Assembly (NCBI RefSeq): GCF_019219065.1
Contig: NZ_JAHUWK010000001.1
Location: 1,054,001-1,118,000 of the forward strand
Source: Duganella sp. sic0402
GTDB taxonomy: Bacteria; Pseudomonadota; Gammaproteobacteria; Burkholderiales; Burkholderiaceae_D
DNA: 64,000 bases
Reading direction: 5' to 3'
The translations under genes were made by a program, and so were the position numbers. Positions 10,093 to 18,305 of the stretch are shown one piece after another; positions within the stretch are counted from its first letter, which is position 1, and each line of letters opens with the position of its first letter. The notes below the pieces were generated by a model. It searched no databases. It was not told where the DNA came from and was given only the letters and a program-made list of their open reading frames with translations.

Positions 10093-10947
10093 ATGCCGTT
10101 ACTCCTCGCCGTTACGCTGGCCGCCGCAGTGCAGCCAGTCTGCTCGTGGGACAATCCCGGACACAATCCTTACACTGGCGCCACCGCCGCCGCCATCGAC
10201 CACTACACCGACATTCCCGAGAAAGTGCGCCTCACCCTCAAGCGCCGGCTCGAAGAGGGCCAGGCGGACGACCAGGTCAGCATCACCCGTCACGGCATCA
10301 GCGGCAAGCACCAGTACGACCCGGCCATCCGTGACATGCACTTCGGCAAGTCTTCGCTCTGCGCCAGCGTCACCCGCAGCAAATGGACGGAAAGCCGCAG
10401 CGAACCTGGCGCCGTGTATTGCGTCGACCAGCACTGCATTCTGGTGCCGCGCATTTGCGGCAACGTCAGCCGCATCAGCCGCAGCGGCAACGCCGCTGCG
10501 GCCGCCTCCGAGCAAGACGCCACCCATGCATCGGCAGAGCTGTTCGACGCCACCGCCGAACAGCAGTTCGCCGCATTCAGCGAGGTCGATCTGGGCCTGG
10601 ACGACGCGCCGCTGCGCGACGACCTCTCGACCGCCTTCATGTCGCCGGAAGGCATCGAAGGCGCAATGCGCCGTGCCGCCGCCGAGCGCCGCTACCAGGC
10701 AATGACCGGCCTGCTGGGCGAGCTGTCGGCCGAAGAACTACTGGCCGCGATGGGCCAGGACGCCGATTCGCTGGCGCGCCGCCAGAGGCTGTCTGGTGGC
10801 GGCGGCATCAGCCTGCCAATCAGCGACGCGCCAGCCGCGCCGGTGCCGGAAGCCGACACCTGGGCCATGCTGGCCGCCGGCCTCGGCCTGGTCGGCTGGC
10901 AGGCACGCCGCCGCGCCCGCAAGGCTGCAGCGCAAGCCGCCCGCTAA
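10093..10947 (+). CDS. MHFG family PEP-CTERM protein
   Basis: Exported protein expected to be handled by exosortase (EpsH/XrtA-type), which recognises PEP-CTERM tails and is linked to exopolysaccharide and biofilm surfaces. The 284-residue protein has an N-terminal signal (LLLAVTLAAAVQPVCS). The segment RDMHFGKSSLCAS near residues 78-90 defines the MHFG group, with conserved cysteines (YCVDQHC, RICGN). The C-terminal sorting tail from residue 251 reads VPEADTWAML, a hydrophobic helix, then RRRAR; the usual Pro after VPE is Ala here. The gene lies between rpsB and map, which are normally direct divergent neighbours. No exosortase gene is in the window. Confidence 0.88.
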   Translation: MPLLLAVTLAAAVQPVCSWDNPGHNPYTGATAAAIDHYTDIPEKVRLTLKRRLEEGQADDQVSITRHGISGKHQYDPAIRDMHFGKSSLCASVTRSKWTESRSEPGAVYCVDQHCILVPRICGNVSRISRSGNAAAAASEQDATHASAELFDATAEQQFAAFSEVDLGLDDAPLRDDLSTAFMSPEGIEGAMRRAAAERRYQAMTGLLGELSAEELLAAMGQDADSLARRQRLSGGGGISLPISDAPAAPVPEADTWAMLAAGLGLVGWQARRRARKAAAQAAR

Positions 10948-10957
10948 GCCATCCCCG

Positions 10958-10988
10958 ACGACGCCGCACGCGACCAGCCCGGCGTCGT
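10958..10988 (+). terminator. Possible terminator after the PEP-CTERM gene
   Basis: ACGACGCCG (10958-10966) and CGGCGTCGT (10980-10988) form a perfect 9-bp stem with a 13-nt loop, just after the stop, followed by the short AT-rich tail TTATAATTT. The tail also contains TATAAT (10990-10995), which could be the -10 of a map promoter, although no good -35 is present. Confidence 0.5.
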
Positions 10989-11091
10989 TTATAATTTCGA
11001 CATATTGCGCGCCCCGCGCCACCGCTGCCTGCGGCTGGCGCGGCGCACGCCCACCGCCTATTCCCAAGTTTTTAGCTGATTGCGATCCAAT

Positions 11092-11913
11092 ATGTCTATT
11101 TCCATCAAAACCGCCGAAGATATCGAAGGCATGCGCATTGCCGGCCGCCTCGGTTCCGAAGTGCTGGACTACATCACCCCCTTCGTCAAGCCGGGCGTCA
11201 CCACCGGCGAGCTGGATCGCCTGTGCCACGAATACATGGTCAACGTGCAAGGCACCGTGCCGGCGCCGCTGAACTACTGCCCGCCAGGCTACACGCCCTA
11301 CCCTAAAGCCATCTGCACCTCGGTCAACGACGTGATCTGCCACGGCATTCCGGGCGACAAGGTGCTGAAGAACGGCGACGTGGTCAACCTCGACATCACC
11401 GTCATCAAGGACGGCTACCACGGCGACAACAGCCGCATGTTCTTCATCGGCGAACCGTCGATCCTGGCCAAGCGCCTGTCGGACATCACCTATGAATGCA
11501 TGTGGCTGGGCATCCAGCAAGTGAAACCGGGCGCCACGCTGGGCGACATCGGCCACGCCATCCAGCAGCATGCGGAAAAAGCCGGCTATAGCGTGGTGCG
11601 CGAATTCTGCGGCCACGGCATCGGCAAGGTCTTCCATGAAGAGCCGCAAGTGCTGCACTACGGTAAGCCAGGCACCGGCGTCAAGCTGGAAGCCGGCATG
11701 ATCTTCACCATCGAGCCGATGATCAACGCCGGCCGCCGCGAAATCCGCGAGATGAACGATGGCTGGACCATCAAAACCAAGGACCGCAGCCTGTCGGCGC
11801 AGTGGGAACACATGCTGCTGGTGACCGACACCGGCTACGAAGTGCTGACGCTGTCGGCCGGCAGCCCACCGCCGCCCGCCTTCATCAGCGGCGCCGCTGT
11901 CAAGGCAGCGTAA
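11092..11913 (+). CDS. map: Type I methionine aminopeptidase
   Basis: Removes the initiator methionine from nascent proteins whose second residue is small, after deformylation by Def (encoded at 27.7 kb). The 273-residue protein has the pita-bread fold metal ligands in their usual segments: [17 protein letters not shown] (two Asp), [13 protein letters not shown] (His) and FTIEPM (Glu), plus a late E-H-M segment. The start is ATG 11092 ([14 protein letters not shown]); an in-frame TTG at 11080 is less likely. glnD begins 4 nt after its stop, so both are probably cotranscribed. Confidence 0.96.
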   Translation: MSISIKTAEDIEGMRIAGRLGSEVLDYITPFVKPGVTTGELDRLCHEYMVNVQGTVPAPLNYCPPGYTPYPKAICTSVNDVICHGIPGDKVLKNGDVVNLDITVIKDGYHGDNSRMFFIGEPSILAKRLSDITYECMWLGIQQVKPGATLGDIGHAIQQHAEKAGYSVVREFCGHGIGKVFHEEPQVLHYGKPGTGVKLEAGMIFTIEPMINAGRREIREMNDGWTIKTKDRSLSAQWEHMLLVTDTGYEVLTLSAGSPPPPAFISGAAVKAA

Positions 11914-11917
11914 TCCC

Positions 11918-14500
11918 GTGAACGCGGCCGTGATGAAGAACCAACTACGCGAACAGCTCAAGCGCCAGCTGAAGGCCGACCGCCAGGTCGTCATTGCCGC
12001 CTTCAAGGAGGACAACAAGCCGGAAAAACTGCTGCGCAGCCTGCGCCAGAGCGTGGACGCGGTGCTGACCACGGCCTGGCACGCGGCCGGCCTGCCGGAA
12101 GACACGGCGCTGATCGGCGTCGGCGGCTACGGCCGCGGCGAGCTCTTCCCCTATTCCGACATCGACCTGCTGATCCTGCTGGCACAAGCGCCCGACGCCG
12201 CCACCACCGAAAAGCTGGAAGAACTGGTACAGCTGCTGTGGGACCTGGGCCTGGAGATCGGCCACAGCATCCGCACCGTGGACGAGTGCCTGAGCGAATC
12301 AGCGGCCGACATCACGGTGCAAACCAGCCTGCTGGAAGCACGCATCATCTGCGGCGACGAGCAGCTGTTTGCCGAACTGCAGGCGCGCTACGACGCCGCC
12401 ATGGACCCGCGCGCCTTCTTCCACGCCAAGGTGCTGGAGATGAAGCAGCGCCACGCCAAATACGAAGACACCGCCTTCAGCCTGGAACCGAACTGCAAGG
12501 AAAGCCCGGGCGGCCTGCGCGACCTGCAGGTGATCCTGTGGCTGGTGAAAGCCGCCGGCCTGGCCAACTCGTGGCGTACGCTGGCCACCAGCGGCCTGAT
12601 CACCCAGACCGAGGCGCGCCAGCTGATGGAAAAGGAACGCGCCTTCAAGGACATCCGCGTGCGCCTGCACCTGCACGCCGGCCGCCGCGAAGACCGGCTG
12701 GTGTTCGACGTGCAGACCGCCATCGCCGAGTCGCTGGGCCTGACCGCCACCGGCAGCGGCGTGCACATGCGCCGCGCCAGCGAATACCTGATGCAGCGCT
12801 ACTACTGGGCCGCCAAGACCGTCACCCAGCTCAACACCATCCTGCTGCAAAATATCGAAGAACGGCTGTTCCCGCAGGACGGCGTGGCGGTGCCGATCAA
12901 CGCCCGCTTCAATGACCTGAATGGCCTGATCGATATCGCCGACGACGATACCTTCGAGCAGAATCCGTCGGCCATGCTGGAAATTTTCCTGCTGATGACC
13001 GAGCGCCCGTCGATCAAGGGCATGACCGCGCGCGCCACCCGCGCGCTGTGGCACGAGCGCTTCCAGATCGACGCCGCCTTCCGCGCCGACCCGGCCAACC
13101 GTTCGCTGTTCCTGCAGATCATGCAGGCGCCGCGCGGCATTCTGCATGCGCTGCGCCGCATGAATGATCTGTCGATTCTGGGCCGCTACCTGCCCAACTT
13201 CCGCAAGATCGTCGGCCAGATGCAGCACGACCTGTTCCACGTCTACACGGTGGACCAGCACATCCTGATGGTGGTGCGCAATATGCGCCGCTTCACCATG
13301 GCCGAACATGCGCATGAATACCCGTTCTGCAGCCAGCTGATGGCCAACTTCCGCCGGCCGTGGGTGCTGTTCCTGGCCGCGCTGTTTCACGACATCGCCA
13401 AGGGCCGTGGCGGCGACCACTCCAAGCTGGGCATGGCCGACGCCGAGCAATTCTGCCGCGAGCACGGCATGAGCGACGAGGACACCGAGCTGGTGGTGTT
13501 CCTGGTCGAGAACCACCTGACCATGTCGCAGGTCGCGCAAAAGCAGGACTTGTCCGATCCGGACGTGATCCAGGCCTTCGCCAAAGTGGCCGGCGACGAA
13601 CGCCACCTGACCGGCCTGTACCTGCTGACCGTGGCCGACATTCGCGGCACCAGCCCCAAGGTATGGAACGCATGGAAAGCCAAGCTGCTGGAAGACCTGT
13701 ACAAAATCACGCTGCGGGTGCTGGGCGGCGAGCCGCACAGCGCCGACAACGAACTGCGCAACCGCCAGCAGGAAGCGCTGGCCACGCTGCGCCTGTACGG
13801 CCTGGCGCCGGACGCGCACGAAGCCTTCTGGAAGCAGCTGGACGTGGCCTACTTCCTGCGCCACGACGCTTCCGACATCGCCTGGCAGACGCGCGCCCTG
13901 TACGAACGCTTCGACAGCGAGCAGGCAGTAGTCAAGTGCCGCCTGGCGCCGATCGGCGAAGGCTTGCAGATCGCCGTCTACATCAAGGACCAGCCAGACC
14001 TGTTCGCGCGCATTTGCAGCTATTTCGACCGCAAGAATTTCTCCATCCTCGACGCCAAGATCCATACCACGCGCCATGGCTACGCGCTGGATACCTTCAT
14101 GGTCACCGAGCAGAATTTCGCCAAGAACTACCGCGACATCATCAACCTGATCGAGCATGAGCTGTGCGCGCTGCTGACCAATCCGGAGCCGCTGCCGGCG
14201 CCGGGCAAGGGCCGGCTGTCGCGCCTGTCGCGCACCTTCCCGATCCAGCCGACGGTGGACTTGCGGCCGGACGAGCGCGGCCAGTACTACCTGCTGTCGG
14301 TGGCGGCCAACGACCGTACCGGCCTGCTGTACTCGATCGCCAATGTCCTGACCAAATACAAGATCAACCTGCACACGGCCAAGGTCATGACCCTGGGCGA
14401 GCGCGTGGAAGACGTCTTCCTGATCGATGGCGCAGTGCTGAGCAACGCCCGCAACCAGATCCTGCTGGAAACCGACCTGCTGGACGCCATCAAGGTTTAA
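11918..14500 (+). CDS. glnD: Bifunctional uridylyltransferase/uridylyl-removing enzyme GlnD
   Basis: Primary nitrogen sensor: uridylylates PII proteins when glutamine is low and removes UMP when it is high. Domain order in the 860-residue protein is nucleotidyltransferase ([18 protein letters not shown], residues 67-84, with Asp81 and Asp83 as metal ligands), linker, HD hydrolase ([14 protein letters not shown] near residue 490), then two C-terminal ACT domains (around residues 675-745 and 785-855). The start is GTG 11918; an ATG at 11933 five codons later is an alternative. It closely follows map, an arrangement common in Burkholderiales. All catalytic motifs look intact. Confidence 0.96.
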   Translation: MNAAVMKNQLREQLKRQLKADRQVVIAAFKEDNKPEKLLRSLRQSVDAVLTTAWHAAGLPEDTALIGVGGYGRGELFPYSDIDLLILLAQAPDAATTEKLEELVQLLWDLGLEIGHSIRTVDECLSESAADITVQTSLLEARIICGDEQLFAELQARYDAAMDPRAFFHAKVLEMKQRHAKYEDTAFSLEPNCKESPGGLRDLQVILWLVKAAGLANSWRTLATSGLITQTEARQLMEKERAFKDIRVRLHLHAGRREDRLVFDVQTAIAESLGLTATGSGVHMRRASEYLMQRYYWAAKTVTQLNTILLQNIEERLFPQDGVAVPINARFNDLNGLIDIADDDTFEQNPSAMLEIFLLMTERPSIKGMTARATRALWHERFQIDAAFRADPANRSLFLQIMQAPRGILHALRRMNDLSILGRYLPNFRKIVGQMQHDLFHVYTVDQHILMVVRNMRRFTMAEHAHEYPFCSQLMANFRRPWVLFLAALFHDIAKGRGGDHSKLGMADAEQFCREHGMSDEDTELVVFLVENHLTMSQVAQKQDLSDPDVIQAFAKVAGDERHLTGLYLLTVADIRGTSPKVWNAWKAKLLEDLYKITLRVLGGEPHSADNELRNRQQEALATLRLYGLAPDAHEAFWKQLDVAYFLRHDASDIAWQTRALYERFDSEQAVVKCRLAPIGEGLQIAVYIKDQPDLFARICSYFDRKNFSILDAKIHTTRHGYALDTFMVTEQNFAKNYRDIINLIEHELCALLTNPEPLPAPGKGRLSRLSRTFPIQPTVDLRPDERGQYYLLSVAANDRTGLLYSIANVLTKYKINLHTAKVMTLGERVEDVFLIDGAVLSNARNQILLETDLLDAIKV

Positions 14501-14521
14501 CCCGTTTTAAAGAGCATCACT

Positions 14522-15271
14522 ATGTCTGAAGAATTACTCCGCCTGTCCAAACGCATGTCCGAACTGGGCTTGTGCTCGCGCCGCGAGGCTGATGAATGGA
14601 TTGCGCGCGGCTGGGTCCGCGTTGACGGCCAGGTCGTGTCCGAACTGGGCACCAAGATTTACCCGAGCCAGAAAGTCACGGTCGAACGCCAGGCGGCTGC
14701 CGAGCAGTCCAAGCGCGTGACCGTGCTGATCAACAAGCCGATGGGCTATGTGTCCGGCCAGGCCGAGGACGGCTACCAGCCGGCGGTGGCGCTGATCAAG
14801 CCGGAAAACCGCTGGGCCGACGATCCCTCGCCGGAACAGTTCCACCCGACGCAGCTGCGCTCGCTGGTGCCGGCCGGGCGGCTGGACATCGACTCGGTCG
14901 GCCTGCTGGTGCTGACCCAGGACGGCCGCGTCGCCAAGCACCTGATCGGCGAAACCACCGACGTCGACAAGGAATACCTGGTGCGGGTCGAATACACCAA
15001 GCCGGGCAAGCTGCCCGACAGCGACCTGAAGAAACTCAATCACGGCTTGTGGATGGATGGCAAGCCACTGCTGCCGGCCAAGGTCCGCTGGCAAAACGAC
15101 GACCAGCTCAGCTTCACGCTGCGCGAAGGCAAAAAGCGCCAGATCCGCCGCATGTGCGACATGGTGGGCTTGAAAGTTGTCGGTTTGAAACGAGTCCGCA
15201 TCGGCAAAGTGAAACTGGGTGACCTCCCGGTCGGCCAATGGCGTTATTTGCGCCCCGACGAGCGCTTTTGA
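14522..15271 (+). CDS. 23S rRNA pseudouridine synthase, RluF-like (RsuA/RluB/E/F family)
   Basis: Isomerises specific uridines in rRNA to pseudouridine. The 249-residue protein starts with an S4 RNA-binding domain (residues 5-65, SRREADEWIARGWVRVDG). The catalytic domain follows with the family motif AGRLDIDSVGLLVLTQDG near residue 120, where the first Asp is the nucleophile, then KEYLVRV and the C-terminal REGKKRQIRRMC. The RluF-type insertion segment (residues 85-115) and overall pattern favour RluF over RsuA, but the exact target uridine cannot be assigned from sequence alone. It is 21 nt downstream of glnD. Confidence 0.88.
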   Translation: MSEELLRLSKRMSELGLCSRREADEWIARGWVRVDGQVVSELGTKIYPSQKVTVERQAAAEQSKRVTVLINKPMGYVSGQAEDGYQPAVALIKPENRWADDPSPEQFHPTQLRSLVPAGRLDIDSVGLLVLTQDGRVAKHLIGETTDVDKEYLVRVEYTKPGKLPDSDLKKLNHGLWMDGKPLLPAKVRWQNDDQLSFTLREGKKRQIRRMCDMVGLKVVGLKRVRIGKVKLGDLPVGQWRYLRPDERF

Positions 15272-15384
15272 ACCACAAGATACTAAAATTTCTTGCCATT
15301 TTGCAAGCCAAGATCATGAATCCGCTGTAAACTGCGCAGATCGACCTCGCATTGTGGAAGTCATTATCAAAGAGATATGCCGTC

Positions 15385-16149
15385 GTGAACGATCCTATAC
15401 CAAATGAATTTCGCCGCGGGCCTCCCACCCTAAAAGACGCTGTGGAGCCAATCGCTGCGGGTTCGAAGCCCCACGACATGACCGATGAGCATGACATCGG
15501 TGATGCCCTGACAGCGCTTGCCGAAAGCGGCGAGCCGGTGTCTATCTATCCTTCCAGCGCCACCAATGTGGTGATGGCCAGGCTGAAATCGGTCGATCCG
15601 GAAAATCCCTACTTTGTGCTGGAACTGAACGAAGGTGAATTCCTGCCGCCAGGCGACGCCACCTTTGTCGCCTGGCTGCGTTCGGCCAAGATCCAGTTCA
15701 CGCTGAGCTCCCCGGACTGGGCGTCCAAGCCGGATGAGCCGACGCTGCTTCCGCTGGAATTCCCGCTGAAGTGCATGGTGCTGAACCGCCGCGCCTCGGC
15801 ACGCCTGGAAACCCCGCTGGGCGTGTACTACATGGCGTCCTTCGTCCTTAATGGCAAGCCGTACGAGCTGCAACTGTACGACTTTTCCGCCGGCGGCGTC
15901 GGCATGCGCGCCGCGCCGCGCGACGCGGTCGGCCTGCACGTCGGCCGCAAGCTGCAGCGCGTGCGGCTGGAGCTGGGCCCGGATTCGGTGATGATCGCCG
16001 ACCTGGAAGTGCGCCTGTCGCGCACCTTCCGGTCCTTCCTGCTGGGCGAGCAGGTGCAGATCGGCTGCCAGTTCATCAACCTGTCGCCGCTCATGCAGGA
16101 TGAACTGGCGCGCATGCTGAATCAGCTTAACAGCAGCAAATACCGCTAA
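15385..16149 (+). CDS. YcgR-type flagellar brake / PilZ c-di-GMP-binding protein
   Basis: Likely c-di-GMP effector; YcgR proteins bind the flagellar motor when c-di-GMP rises and slow swimming. The N-terminal half matches the YcgR_N fold (YPSSATNVVMARLKSVD). The C-terminal PilZ domain has both ligand-binding motifs: RRASAR (R-x3-R) and DFSAGGVG (D-x-S-x-G-G). I start at GTG 15385 (254 residues), which has AAAGAGA nine nt upstream; the frame can open earlier at TTG 15352. No flagellar genes are nearby, and type IV pilus genes occur at 52-60 kb, so a role in pilus motility is also possible. Confidence 0.87.
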   Translation: MNDPIPNEFRRGPPTLKDAVEPIAAGSKPHDMTDEHDIGDALTALAESGEPVSIYPSSATNVVMARLKSVDPENPYFVLELNEGEFLPPGDATFVAWLRSAKIQFTLSSPDWASKPDEPTLLPLEFPLKCMVLNRRASARLETPLGVYYMASFVLNGKPYELQLYDFSAGGVGMRAAPRDAVGLHVGRKLQRVRLELGPDSVMIADLEVRLSRTFRSFLLGEQVQIGCQFINLSPLMQDELARMLNQLNSSKYR

Positions 16150-16199
16150 GCTCAGCCGCGCGCCGGCGGCGCCATGCCATGTCATGCCATAATCGGCAC

Positions 16200-17483
16200 A
16201 TGAGCAAAGAACAAGAACTCCGCCGCTCCAAGCAGCTGGCGCTGGCCCTGCTGGCGGCAGCCGCAACGCTGTTCGTCATCACCTCGCTGCTGCCGCGCGG
16301 CTTCTGGGTCGATGGATTGCGCGCCATCTCGGAGGCGGCCATGGTGGGCGCGCTGGCCGACTGGTTTGCGGTGGTGGCGCTGTTCCGCAAAGTGCCCATC
16401 CCGTTTATCTCGCGCCACACCGCCATCATCCCGAATAATAAGCACCGCATCGCCGACAACCTGGCCGGCTTTGTCGACGAAAAATTCCTCAAGCCGGAAT
16501 CATTGGCGGCAGTCATCCTCAAAACCGATCCCTCGACCCATGTCGCCGAATGGCTGCAGCAGCCGGCCAATCGCAGCTATCTGGCCGCACATCTGCTCAG
16601 GCTACTGCCGGAAATTCTCGCCACCATCGATGATGCGCGCATCCAGCAGCTGCTGCGCGATGCGCTCAACACCGCCATCGGCAAGCTGGATCTGTCACGC
16701 TCACTGGGCACGCTGCTGGCCGGGCTGACCAGGGATGGACGCCATCAGGAACTGCTGGACGACGGCATGGTAGCGCTGATTGGCCTGGTCAACCGCCCTG
16801 CCACGCGCGAGCTGATCGCCACGCAGATTGCGGCATGGCTGAAGCGCGAACACGCCACCATGGAGCTGATGCTGCCGACCGAATGGATCAGCGAAAGCGG
16901 CGCCTCGATGATCGCCAAGGCACTGCAAAATCTGATGGAGGACATCGCCGCCGACCGCGAACACAAGCTGCGCATCAAGTTCGACGGCGTGGTGCAGCGT
17001 TTCCTGCTGCGGCTGGAATCCGATCCGGCCTTTGCGGCCAAAGGCGAAGACTTCAAGCGCTACCTGCGCGACGGCGACACCTTCAACCATTACATCAGCG
17101 GCTTGTGGGGCAGCGTACGCGACTGGATCAAGGCCGATATCGCCCGTGGCGATTCACGCCTGAACGACGGCGTGATGCAGGCCGCCGGCTGGCTCAGCGA
17201 GGAACTGCTGCGGCATCCGGCCATGCGCGCCTCGCTGAACCAGCACCTGGCCGGCATGGCGCGCACGCTGGCGCCGGCCTTTTCCAGCTTCTTCACGCGG
17301 CATATCAGCGATACCGTCAAAGCCTGGGATAACCAGGACCTGTCGCGCCAGATCGAACTGAATATCGGCAAAGACCTGCAATTCATCCGCGTCAACGGCA
17401 CACTGGTCGGCGGCATGATCGGGCTGTTGCTGTACATCGTTGCCCAGATCATGCAATGGGCAGGAAGTTATCTTCATCCTTGA
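16200..17483 (+). CDS. DUF445 family inner-membrane protein
   Basis: A member of the DUF445 (YjiN-like) family, whose function is not established. The 427-residue protein has an N-terminal membrane segment (LALALLAAAATLFVITSLL), the family's conserved AMVGALADWFAVVALFR stretch (near residues 45-61), a long soluble helical body, and a C-terminal membrane segment (GGMIGLLLYIVAQIM). This suggests a hairpin anchored at both ends. I chose ATG 16200 (MSKEQELRRS); ATG 16179 would add 7 residues, and neither has a clear ribosome site. It is 50 nt after the PilZ gene on the same strand. Confidence 0.85.
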   Translation: MSKEQELRRSKQLALALLAAAATLFVITSLLPRGFWVDGLRAISEAAMVGALADWFAVVALFRKVPIPFISRHTAIIPNNKHRIADNLAGFVDEKFLKPESLAAVILKTDPSTHVAEWLQQPANRSYLAAHLLRLLPEILATIDDARIQQLLRDALNTAIGKLDLSRSLGTLLAGLTRDGRHQELLDDGMVALIGLVNRPATRELIATQIAAWLKREHATMELMLPTEWISESGASMIAKALQNLMEDIAADREHKLRIKFDGVVQRFLLRLESDPAFAAKGEDFKRYLRDGDTFNHYISGLWGSVRDWIKADIARGDSRLNDGVMQAAGWLSEELLRHPAMRASLNQHLAGMARTLAPAFSSFFTRHISDTVKAWDNQDLSRQIELNIGKDLQFIRVNGTLVGGMIGLLLYIVAQIMQWAGSYLHP

Positions 17484-17504
17484 CTATCATGTTAGGATGG
17501 CTCG

Positions 17505-18305
17505 ATGAAATTCTGGCCCATCCTGCTTATCTCGACGCTGTGCGCCGGCGCACAGGCGGCCGATATTCCCGTCACGATTTACGCCGACGCCGGCTATCCG
17601 CCCTATTCCTACGAGAAGAACGGCAAGCCGGCCGGCCTGTATTACGAGATCGTCAGCGCCGCTTTCAAGCGCATGCATGGCTACAAAATCGAGGTGCAGA
17701 CCGTACCCTGGAAGCGCGGCATGGCGCTGCTGCGCACCGGCACCGGCTTCGCGCTGTATCCGCCATACATGAACACCAGGGACGAGCCGTGGACCTGGCC
17801 TTACTCGCTGCCGCTGTACGATGAGCGCGTGGTGGCGGTATGCCGCAAGGAGGTACTGGCGGCCAAGCCACGCAAGCGCTGGCCGGAAGACTTTTACGGC
17901 CTCACCATCGGCAACAACGCCGGTTTCATCGTCGGCGGGGAAGCGTTCGACCAGGCGGTGCGCGCCGGCCATCTGCGGCTGGAAGAAGCCAAGGACAGTG
18001 AAACCAATATCATCAAGCTGGGACTGGGGCGGATTGATTGCTACATCAACGACCGCGTGTCCATCCAGTGGACCCGCAACCAGCTCAAGGCGGCAGGCAA
18101 GTACGATGAAGGCGGCGCGCACGCGGTGCTGGCCGAAGCGGCGGTCATCGCGGTCAAGCAGGGCTATCTGGGCTACACCAACCGCGACAACGGCAAGTAC
18201 GCTTACAAATCAGACTTTGTCCGGCAATTCGATAGCGCCATCGCGCATATGCGCAGCGTCGGCGAGATCGACGCCATCGTCCACAACTTCTTCAAGAACC
18301 ACTGA
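17505..18305 (+). CDS. Periplasmic amino-acid-type solute-binding protein
   Basis: Belongs to the family 3 extracellular solute-binding proteins (bac_PBP fold), which capture amino acids or act as sensors. A signal peptide covers residues 1-18 (ends AGAQA). The mature protein begins with the family pattern VTIYADAGYPPYSYEKNGK and shows a GLTIGNNAGFIVG hinge segment. TTAGGATGG precedes ATG 17505. There is no permease or ATPase nearby, so this is an orphan binding protein; the ligand is unknown. Its last 14 nt overlap the convergent oxidase subunit I gene. Confidence 0.8.
   Translation: MKFWPILLISTLCAGAQAADIPVTIYADAGYPPYSYEKNGKPAGLYYEIVSAAFKRMHGYKIEVQTVPWKRGMALLRTGTGFALYPPYMNTRDEPWTWPYSLPLYDERVVAVCRKEVLAAKPRKRWPEDFYGLTIGNNAGFIVGGEAFDQAVRAGHLRLEEAKDSETNIIKLGLGRIDCYINDRVSIQWTRNQLKAAGKYDEGGAHAVLAEAAVIAVKQGYLGYTNRDNGKYAYKSDFVRQFDSAIAHMRSVGEIDAIVHNFFKNH

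Noticed and set aside
9870..10166. 98-codon open frame between rpsB and the PEP-CTERM gene
   Set aside because: It covers the rpsB promoter and the start of the PEP-CTERM gene and has no recognisable sequence.
12299..14374. 691-codon open frame on the minus strand
   Set aside because: Antisense to glnD, whose domains are complete on the plus strand.
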